Assembly (NCBI GenBank): GCA_001483205.1
Contig: JPPB01000123.1
Location: forward strand, 1-21,216
Direction of reading: 5' to 3'
DNA: 21,216 nucleotides
DNA from: an alpha proteobacterium 3107
GTDB taxonomy: Bacteria > Pseudomonadota > Alphaproteobacteria > Rhodobacterales > Rhodobacteraceae
Shown: positions 15,772-21,216 of the stretch, piece after piece
Numbering within the stretch: the stretch's first letter is position 1
Layout of the letters: the number at the start of each line of letters is the position of its first letter
Notes under the pieces: model-generated
The model's input: the letters and a program-made list of their open reading frames with translations, nothing else
Database searches by the model: none
What the model was told of the DNA's origin: nothing
Position numbers and translations under genes: made by a program

Positions 15772-16215
15772 ATGCAAAGATACCACTATCGCGAATGCGG
15801 TCTGGATAACATATACTTGCTGAACGGCTTCCGATACTCGGAAACGCCGTATGGCAGGGCGGTTCATATCGAGGACATTGACGGCCTGCATCGCGCCATC
15901 GGCGAATGCCTGGTCTTTGAAAAGAAGACCCTGACCGGGAAGGAAGTCCGGTTTTTGAGGCATGAACTGGGGCTGTCCCAGACAGTGCTCGGGGCAATGC
16001 TCGGTAAGAGCGGACAAAGCGTCGCCCGCTGGGAGAAAGGTGAATGCGGGGTCGATGGCGCGGCGGAGCGCCTGCTGCGGCTTGTCTATATCGGGCATAT
16101 TGGCGAGGACGAAGAGATCAGGGAAGCACTCGACCAGTTTTCCGCGCTTGACGACCTGATGGACGAAAAGCTGAGCTTTGAGGAAACAGAAGAGGGCTGG
16201 CATATGGCTGCATAA
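15772..16215 (+). CDS. HTH (XRE-type) MqsA/HigA-like putative antitoxin
   Basis: A 147-residue protein with an N-terminal segment YHYRECGLDNIYLLNGF (4-20) typical of HTH proteins paired with DUF4258. An XRE/Cro-type helix-turn-helix follows at about 55-105 (LTGKEVRFLRHELGLSQTVL, then SVARWEKG), and the tail is acidic. It lacks the paired CxxC zinc motifs of true MqsA. It probably neutralises the upstream DUF4258 protein and represses the shared promoter through the palindrome at 15381-15395. AAAGGTG precedes the ATG. The toxin-first gene order resembles mqsRA and higBA. Confidence 0.75.
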   Translation: MQRYHYRECGLDNIYLLNGFRYSETPYGRAVHIEDIDGLHRAIGECLVFEKKTLTGKEVRFLRHELGLSQTVLGAMLGKSGQSVARWEKGECGVDGAAERLLRLVYIGHIGEDEEIREALDQFSALDDLMDEKLSFEETEEGWHMAA

Positions 16216-16233
16216 GCGACGAGCGTTGCTTTT
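16214..16233 (+). terminator. Short hairpin and T-run after the antitoxin gene
   Basis: AAGCGAC-gagc-GTTGCTT (16214-16231) forms a 7-bp stem (one G-U pair) ending in TTTT at 16230-16233. It overlaps the antitoxin stop codon. Stem strength and the T-run are modest, so termination may be partial, leaving possible read-through toward dehydrogenase 2. Confidence 0.35.
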
Positions 16234-16270
16234 GCGGCACGTATCCGCCTCACCCCCCGAATCACGCACA

Positions 16271-16293
16271 AATGCGTCACGAAATGTCGCAAT
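16271..16293 (+). promoter_or_regulatory. Shared dyad motif, copy B (upstream of dehydrogenase 2)
   Basis: AATGCGTCAC, then GAA, then ATGTCGCAAT: the same two ten-base halves as copy A, differing only in the spacer. It lies 145 bp before the dehydrogenase 2 start. The two copies are direct repeats on the plus strand about 1.0 kb apart and bracket the toxin-antitoxin-like pair. Confidence 0.55.
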
Positions 16294-16296
16294 TCA

Positions 16297-16335
16297 CGGC
16301 CCGGCCCTTGCCGGAACCACCCCCGCGCCGGGCCG
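16297..16335 (+). repeat. GC-rich 9-bp inverted repeat in the dehydrogenase 2 leader
   Basis: CGGCCCGGC (16297-16305) and GCCGGGCCG (16327-16335) are perfectly complementary, with a 21-nt loop and a short GATTT after it. It begins 3 bp after motif copy B. It could terminate read-through from the toxin-antitoxin pair, or attenuate or protect the dehydrogenase 2 leader. Confidence 0.45.
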
Positions 16336-16438
16336 GATTTGACGCAGAGGGGTGCTCCCGTGTCGGGAACCGGCATTTTTTCCGCCACCCGCGCACACAG
16401 GCTTGGGCGGAACGAAGTCAGTGAAAGCACCCAAAGAT

Positions 16439-18856
16439 ATGCGCACTCACGCCCAAGTCGTCGTTATCGGGGGTGGCCTCGTCGGCTGCTCGATCCTCTA
16501 TCACCTTGCCCGGCTCGGGTGGACGGATTGCGTTCTGCTCGAACGTGACGAACTGACCTCCGGGTCCACCTGGCACGCGGCGGCGAACATCCATGGGCTG
16601 CACGACAACAACAACATCACCCGCATCCAGAACTACACCATGAGCCTCTACAAGGAACTGGAGGCCGAGACCGGGCAGGGATGCGGCGTCTTTCAGCCCG
16701 GCAGCCTGTATCTGGCCCAGACCGAAGAGCGCGAACATCAGTTGCGGCTTCAGGCGGCGAAGGCGCGCCTTTACGGGCTGAAATTCCGCGAGGTCAACCG
16801 GGATGAGGCCGAGCGCCTGCATCCGCTGGTCAATTTCGACGGTATCCGCTGCATCATGTATGAACCCGATGGCGGCAATGTGGACCCGTCGGGCGTGACC
16901 ATGGCCTATGCGGCAGGGGCGCGGCAGTTGGGGGCGGAAATCGCCCGTTTCACCCCGGTGACCGGGCTTGAACAGCGCCCGGACGGTGGGTGGTGTGTGC
17001 GCACCGAAAAGGGCGACATCACTGCCGAATGGGTGGTCAATGCCGCCGGCCTGTGGGCGCGGGAGGTAGCGGCGATGGCGGGTATCTGCCTGCCGCTGAT
17101 CCCGACGGAACATCAGTATTTCGTCACCGAAACCATCGGAGAGATCGCTGATGCGGGCCGTCGCCTGCCGTCGGTTGCGGACCGTGACGGCGAATATTAC
17201 CTGCGGCAGGAGGGCAACGGCCTGCTGGTTGGTGCGTATGAGCGCGACATGCGGTTCTGGGCCGAGGACGGCACACCGCAGGGCTTTGGCCACGAACTGT
17301 TTCCCGATGATCTGGAACGCATCGAGGAAAACATGATGCGCGCGATAGAGCGTGTGCCGGCGGTGGGCGAGGCGGGCATCAAGCGCACCATCAACGGGCC
17401 GATGATCTGGTCGCCCGATGCGAATGCGCTTTTCGGCCCGGTGCCGGAACTGTCCAACTATTTCTGCTGCACCGGCATCATCCCCGGCTTTTCGCAATCG
17501 GGGGGCCTGGGCAAGATGAGCGCCGAGTGGATTGTCGAGGGCGAGCCTTCGCTTGATATGTTCCCGTGGGATCTGGCGCGTTTTGGTGCCTGGGCGGGCA
17601 GGGATTTCACCCGCGCGCGGGTGCGCGACCAGTATGCAAAACGCTTTGCAATCCATTTCCCGAACGAAGAGCGCGAGGCCGGGCGTCCGGTGCGCACTCG
17701 CCCGGTTTACGGCTTGCAGAAAAGCATGGGCGCGGTCTTTGGCCTCAACTACGGCTGGGAACACCCGCAGTGGTTCGCGGACAGCCCGGAGGCCGCCCAT
17801 GAAACACTGGGCTTTACCCGGCAGAACTGGTTCGGGCCGGTCGGGGCGGAATGCCGCCAACTGCGGGAAACCGCGGGTATCATCGACATCTCGAACTTCG
17901 CCAAATATTTCGTCAGGGGCGCAGGGGCCGAGGACTGGCTGAACCGGCTGATGGCCAATCGTATGCCCCGGTTGGTCGGGCGGTCCTGCCTGACGCCCCT
18001 GATCGGTGTGCGCGGGGGGATTGCCGGGGATTTCACCGTCACCCGGCTGGCCGAGGATGAGTTTATGATCATCGGCGGGGGGGCCGCCGAACGCTATCAC
18101 CGGCGGTTTTTCGACGCCATACCGTTGCCCGAGGGCACGACGTTTGAAAGCCGGACAAAGGAGATGTGCGGCTTTAACGTTGCCGGGCCACAGTCGCGGG
18201 CGCTTTTGGGGCGTCTGACCAATGCAAGTCTGGCGACGGAGGATTTTCCCTTTATGCGGTCACAACGCATCCGGGTGGCGGGGGTTGAGGTGATTGCGCT
18301 TCGGGTGTCGTTTACCGGCGATCTGGGGTGGGAGCTTCATTGCGCGGTTGAGGACCAGCTTCGGCTTTATGAGGCGCTGCTGGAGGCAGGGCGGGATGTG
18401 GGCGCGGTGCCGGTCGGCGCGCGGGCGCTGATGTCGCTCAGGATCGAGAAGGGCTATGGGTCTTGGTCGCGCGAATACAGCCCCGAATACTGGCCGCATG
18501 AGGTCGGGCTGGAGCGGCTGTGCAAGATGGACAAGGATTTCCTGAACAAGGCGGCGGCGGCGCGGGTGCTGGCGCTTGAGGCCCGCGAACGGCTGTCGAT
18601 TGTTGAGGTTCTGGAAACCCCGTATGATGCCGATGCTACCGGGGGCGAGCCGGTCTTTCTGCCTGACGGAACACCGGTCGGGCGGGTGACCTCGGGCACC
18701 TATGGCTATACGGTCGGCAAATCGCTGGCGCTGTGTTTCCTCAAGGGGGTGGAGCCGGGGCAGGCGGTTGAGGTCTCTGTGCTCGGGCGTCCCCACAAGG
18801 CCGTCGTGCTGGCTGAGCCGCCGTTTGACCCGAAGGGTGAGCGTTTGCGCGCGTGA
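16439..18856 (+). CDS. Dimethylglycine/sarcosine dehydrogenase-like FAD-GcvT protein 2
   Basis: An 805-residue paralogue of the divergent gene at 12798-15206, alignable over its whole length. It has GGGLVG (11-16), LLERDELTSGSTWHAA with the candidate covalent-FAD His46, an NAAGLWAREVAAMAGI block nearly identical to the paralogue, a linker domain, and a GcvT region with RVSFTGDLGWELH. It probably demethylates an N-methylated substrate with transfer to tetrahydrofolate. Residues after the FAD motif differ (ANIHGLHDNNN against GGFHTINGDTN), which suggests a different substrate. The start at 16439 aligns with the paralogue's N-terminus; a GTG at 16421 would add six residues (MKAPKD) and cannot be excluded. 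The reading frame opens even earlier, but that part is unlike the family. Confidence 0.85.
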   Translation: MRTHAQVVVIGGGLVGCSILYHLARLGWTDCVLLERDELTSGSTWHAAANIHGLHDNNNITRIQNYTMSLYKELEAETGQGCGVFQPGSLYLAQTEEREHQLRLQAAKARLYGLKFREVNRDEAERLHPLVNFDGIRCIMYEPDGGNVDPSGVTMAYAAGARQLGAEIARFTPVTGLEQRPDGGWCVRTEKGDITAEWVVNAAGLWAREVAAMAGICLPLIPTEHQYFVTETIGEIADAGRRLPSVADRDGEYYLRQEGNGLLVGAYERDMRFWAEDGTPQGFGHELFPDDLERIEENMMRAIERVPAVGEAGIKRTINGPMIWSPDANALFGPVPELSNYFCCTGIIPGFSQSGGLGKMSAEWIVEGEPSLDMFPWDLARFGAWAGRDFTRARVRDQYAKRFAIHFPNEEREAGRPVRTRPVYGLQKSMGAVFGLNYGWEHPQWFADSPEAAHETLGFTRQNWFGPVGAECRQLRETAGIIDISNFAKYFVRGAGAEDWLNRLMANRMPRLVGRSCLTPLIGVRGGIAGDFTVTRLAEDEFMIIGGGAAERYHRRFFDAIPLPEGTTFESRTKEMCGFNVAGPQSRALLGRLTNASLATEDFPFMRSQRIRVAGVEVIALRVSFTGDLGWELHCAVEDQLRLYEALLEAGRDVGAVPVGARALMSLRIEKGYGSWSREYSPEYWPHEVGLERLCKMDKDFLNKAAAARVLALEARERLSIVEVLETPYDADATGGEPVFLPDGTPVGRVTSGTYGYTVGKSLALCFLKGVEPGQAVEVSVLGRPHKAVVLAEPPFDPKGERLRA

Positions 18857-18883
18857 ATGCGGGGGGGCGCAAGTCAGGTCAGG

Positions 18884-18927
18884 GCTTACAATTTCGGATG
18901 TAATCGCTTACAATTTTGGGTGTAATC
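18884..18927 (+). promoter_or_regulatory. Two tandem 22-bp operator-like dyads
   Basis: Two back-to-back copies (18884-18905 and 18906-18927) of GCTTACA-N8-TGTAATC, differing at 2 of 22 positions. Each is an inverted repeat with perfect TTACA/TGTAA arms. A 22-bp period (about two helical turns) would place two dimers on the same DNA face. They end 34 bp before the start of the 66-residue protein. TGTAAT also resembles a -10 hexamer, and TATATT at 18941-18946 is another -10-like element. Confidence 0.55.
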
Positions 18928-18961
18928 CGTATTTTTGGAGTATATTGAAAGGAGTGCCGGG

Positions 18962-19162
18962 ATGAGCGAAACCATCAGCACCATTATGGCGGTGATCGGC
19001 ACCGGGGTTGCTCTGTGGCGGGTCAACAAGGCCAGCATGGACCGTCTGCATGTTGATATTTCCGATGTCCGGGGTGAGATGGCAGGCCTGCGCGAACACA
19101 TGGCGCGTCTTGAAGGCCTGTTTGAGGGGTTTACCGGCAAAGCACGGCAGAAAGACACCTGA
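18962..19162 (+). CDS. Small membrane-anchored coiled-coil protein
   Basis: A 66-residue protein: a hydrophobic segment at about 3-19 (ETISTIMAVIGTGVALW), then an amphipathic coiled coil at about 25-55 (VRGEMAGLREHMARLEGLFEG) and a polar tail. Short proteins ending in a similar MARLEGLLEG helix are common hypothetical proteins in bacteria; no function is established that I know of. Start 18962 has a strong AAGGAG with good spacing; an upstream in-frame TTG (18935) does not. It stands alone between the dehydrogenase and the convergent aminotransferase, with its own dyad-rich upstream region. Confidence 0.7.
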   Translation: MSETISTIMAVIGTGVALWRVNKASMDRLHVDISDVRGEMAGLREHMARLEGLFEGFTGKARQKDT

Positions 19163-19230
19163 CGGGGGCGCGGCAGTAATGTCAAATCGTGTTTACAATG
19201 CCCTTTGAAAGACCCGGCCCATCCCCCGTC

Positions 19231-20403
19231 TCACCCGGCGATTCCCCTTGCAAACCCGATAATCCGCCCCAACGCATCCTCAAGCGCCCCGTCCTCCACC
19301 GTCAGCGCCACCCGGATATGCCCGGCGGCGGCGCGCCCGAAACTCTCCCCCGGCATAACGGCAATCCGTTCCTCATCCAGCAGGCGGTTGGCAAAGTCAT
19401 CCCCCGACAGCCCGGTCGTCCGGACATCCAGCATCACATACATCGCCCCCTGCGCAGGAACAGGCGCAAGGGTGTTCTGGCCCGCGAGTATCTTCATCGC
19501 CTTCGCCCGGCGACGGCGAAAGGGCGCGGCGACCCGCTCTTCCAGCGCCTCGCCCTGCCTCAGCGCAAACAGCGCGGCGTCCTGAACAAAGCCGGGTATG
19601 CCGTAGGTGGTGGCGGTGGCCAGGTCAGTCATCCGCGCAATCACCTCTTCCGGCCCGACGACCCACCCGACCCGGCTGCCGGTCATCGCGTGGCTCTTGG
19701 ACATTGACCCGATCACCAGCGTGCGCCCGGCCATCCCCGGCAGGCTGCGCGGGCTGACATGCGCGCCTTCCCAGACCTGGGTGTCATAGACCTCATCCGA
19801 GATCAGCCACAGGTCTTGTTCCCGGCACAGATCGGCGATGCCTGTCAGGGTTTCGGTGCCATAGACCGCGCCGGTGGGGTTGTTGGGGGTGTTGATCAGC
19901 AGTGAGGCCGCCCCCGCCGCCTGTTCGGCAATCGCCTCGGGCCGGGGCTGAAACCCGTCACGCGCCCGCGCCCGGACCGGGACCGGCACGGCGCTCGCCG
20001 CCCGGATTGTCCCCGGATAGGTCGTATAATGGGGGTCGATGAACAGCGCCCGGTCGCCGGGGTCGCAGACGGCGCAATGGCTGGCGAACAGACCGGCCTG
20101 CCCGCCCGCGGTGATATGCACATTGTCGCGCCCGGTGCGGATGCCGGTGCGCGCGGTGATGCGTTCCGCGATGCAGTCCCTCAGCGCCGCCACCCCCGGA
20201 ACGGCGGCATATCCGGTCTGGCCGGACAGAGCCGCGCGGTGCATGGCGTCGAGGATCGTCGGGTCAGTGCGGATGTCATGCTCGCCGATGGTCAGTTCGG
20301 TGACCTGCTCGCCGGTATCGGCCATTTGGCGGGCGCGCAGAAAGACGCCCCACCCGTCGGGGCCGTTCCCGGTGATGCCGATGATCCGGTCAGAGAGCTT
20401 CAT
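19231..20403 (-). CDS. PLP-dependent class I/II aminotransferase
   Basis: A 390-residue fold-type I aminotransferase of the aspartate-aminotransferase-like group, cytoplasmic. Visible active-site residues are Tyr65 in GQTGYAAVPG, the ITAGGQAGLF cofactor loop (97-106), NTPNNPTGAVY with Asn175, SDEVYD with Asp203 and Tyr206, and the Schiff-base lysine Lys236 in SMSKSHAMTGSRVGW with Arg244. The carboxylate-binding Arg lies in HIRVALT near the C-terminus. The amino-acid substrate cannot be read from the sequence. Start 20403 is chosen because GAGGCACGG precedes it; an earlier in-frame ATG at 20436 lacks a ribosome binding site. It is convergent with the small coiled-coil gene. Confidence 0.88.
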   Translation of the reverse strand: MKLSDRIIGITGNGPDGWGVFLRARQMADTGEQVTELTIGEHDIRTDPTILDAMHRAALSGQTGYAAVPGVAALRDCIAERITARTGIRTGRDNVHITAGGQAGLFASHCAVCDPGDRALFIDPHYTTYPGTIRAASAVPVPVRARARDGFQPRPEAIAEQAAGAASLLINTPNNPTGAVYGTETLTGIADLCREQDLWLISDEVYDTQVWEGAHVSPRSLPGMAGRTLVIGSMSKSHAMTGSRVGWVVGPEEVIARMTDLATATTYGIPGFVQDAALFALRQGEALEERVAAPFRRRRAKAMKILAGQNTLAPVPAQGAMYVMLDVRTTGLSGDDFANRLLDEERIAVMPGESFGRAAAGHIRVALTVEDGALEDALGRIIGFARGIAG

Positions 20404-20499
20404 CCGTGCCTCGCGCGTTCGCGGGCAACCGATCATGGTTTGGGGCGGGTGTCAAACGGGGAATTGCGGGGGCGCGCGGCGGGGCAGGGGGGCAGAGGG

Positions 20500-21216
20500 T
20501 CAGTTGCCGGTGATCCGGTCGTGAAGCTGTGCGGAAAGCGCCTGTGCCTGCGCAACCTGATCTGGGGTTATAAGTGCGTGCAGCACATCGCGCGCCTTTT
20601 TCGCTTGCTCATTGCCAACCGCCACTGCAAGACTGAACCAAGCGTAGGCTTGCGTATAATCCTGTGGCACACCATAGCCGTTGTAATACATGAGACCCAG
20701 ATTGAATTGCGCGTTGGCATGGCCCTGTTCCGCCGCCTTACGATACCAGATTGCGGCTTGCGCATAATCCTGTGGCACACCTTCGCCATTATAATACCCG
20801 TTCCCCAGATTGTTTTGCGCCTTGGCATCCCCCTGTTCCGCCGCTTTACGATACCAGATTGCGGCTTGCGCATGATCCTGCGGCACACCATAGCCGTTGT
20901 AATACATAAGCCCCAGACTGACTTGCGCCTCGGCAATCCCCTGTTCCGCCGCCCTACGATACCAGATTGCGGCCTTGGCATCATCCTGCGGCACACCTTC
21001 GCCAAGGCGATACGTGTACCCCAGATTGTATTGCGCCCCGGCATGGCCCTGTTCCGCCGCCTTACGATACCAGATTGCGGCTTGCGTATCATCCTGTGGC
21101 ACACCCCAGCCATTGTCATACATGAGACCCAGATTGAATTGCGCCTCGGCATCCCCGGCCTCTGCCAGCGGTTGCCACTCGGCAAGGGCGGCGGCGTAGT
21201 CGCCCCGCTCATAGGC
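20500..21216 (-). CDS. Sel1-repeat (SLR) protein, 5' end outside the window
   Basis: 238 residues are visible; the frame is open to the window edge, so an internal Met at 21123 is not the true start. The visible N-terminal part (AYERGDYAAALAEWQPLAEA) is a typical lead-in helix pair of such proteins, followed by five consecutive 36-residue Sel1 repeats with the core YNGxGVPQDxxQAAIWYRKAAEQG. A short non-repeat tail ends HDRITGN. Sel1/TPR-like solenoids mediate protein-protein contacts and many are secreted or periplasmic; a signal peptide cannot be assessed because the start is missing. It lies 96 bp upstream of the aminotransferase on the same strand. Confidence 0.85.
   Translation of the reverse strand, partial: AYERGDYAAALAEWQPLAEAGDAEAQFNLGLMYDNGWGVPQDDTQAAIWYRKAAEQGHAGAQYNLGYTYRLGEGVPQDDAKAAIWYRRAAEQGIAEAQVSLGLMYYNGYGVPQDHAQAAIWYRKAAEQGDAKAQNNLGNGYYNGEGVPQDYAQAAIWYRKAAEQGHANAQFNLGLMYYNGYGVPQDYTQAYAWFSLAVAVGNEQAKKARDVLHALITPDQVAQAQALSAQLHDRITGN
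20596..21135 (-). repeat. Five tandem 108-bp repeats encoding Sel1 units
   Basis: Five in-frame units of exactly 108 bp. The plus-strand landmark ACGATACCAGATTGCGG recurs at about 20740, 20848, 20956 and 21064. The four units nearest the N-terminus are highly similar at DNA level, including synonymous positions, while the last (C-terminal) unit diverges after VPQDYTQA into AYAWFSLAVAVGN. This suggests recent expansion by duplication or ongoing homogenisation. Confidence 0.85.

Noticed and set aside
16418..18100. 560-codon open frame on the minus strand opposite dehydrogenase 2
   Set aside because: Same situation as for dehydrogenase 1: it mirrors a real gene, has low-complexity composition, and lacks a ribosome binding site or family resemblance.

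Overview
The window looks like chromosomal DNA from a GC-rich alphaproteobacterium, most likely the Rhodobacterales (Rhodobacteraceae/Roseobacter group). I infer this from the gene content and style: a tad/cpa pilus-assembly operon with an OmpA-like lipoprotein after the secretin, a consensus CtrA-type box (TTAA-N7-TTAA) upstream of it, and two large FAD/GcvT-type methylamine dehydrogenases. This is a lineage inference from content, not a database match. No rRNA, tRNA, CRISPR array or insertion sequence was recognised.

Layout. (1) 1-898, minus strand: hisA, followed downstream by the first codons of a probable DUF1640 coiled-coil protein that leaves the window. (2) 899-1321: a divergent regulatory region with a CtrA-like box and a single DnaA-like box. 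(3) 1322-10343, plus strand: tad (Flp pilus) machinery in the order secretin cpaC/rcpA, OmpA-like lipoprotein, a 303-bp gap with a 13-bp inverted repeat and an AT-rich 30-bp dyad, then cpaE/tadZ, cpaF/tadA, tadB, tadC, two TPR lipoproteins (the first tadD) and prepilin peptidase cpaA/tadV. The Flp pilin, cpaB/rcpC and tadE/F/G are not in the window. (4) 10475-11785: a conserved but functionally unassigned AAA+ ATPase with a probable winged-helix N-terminus. (5) 11838-12626, minus strand: exonuclease III (xth).

(6) 12798-18856: two paralogous dimethylglycine/sarcosine-dehydrogenase-like flavoproteins of about 800 residues, transcribed away from each other. Between their start codons sits a DUF4258 + helix-turn-helix gene pair resembling a type II toxin-antitoxin module, visibly less GC-rich than its surroundings. 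A near-identical 23-24 bp motif lies upstream of each dehydrogenase and so also brackets the pair. (7) 18884-19162: two tandem 22-bp operator-like dyads followed by a 66-residue protein with one membrane segment and a coiled coil. (8) 19231-20403, minus strand: a PLP-dependent class I/II aminotransferase. (9) 20500-21216, minus strand: a 5'-incomplete Sel1-repeat protein built of five 36-residue units with an exact 108-bp DNA period.

How the parts work together. cpaE through cpaA form a tightly packed operon for the inner-membrane/cytoplasmic Flp-pilus motor and the pilin-processing peptidase, while cpaC and the OmpA-like lipoprotein supply the outer-membrane and periplasmic parts. The structured gap before cpaE suggests the two blocks may be expressed separately. 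The divergent dehydrogenase pair probably demethylates N-methylated compounds, feeding one-carbon units to tetrahydrofolate. The best leads for something undescribed are the shared motif bracketing the toxin-antitoxin-like pair, the AAA+ ATPase next to the tad locus, the cpaE-upstream dyad and the tandem dyads before the small membrane protein.
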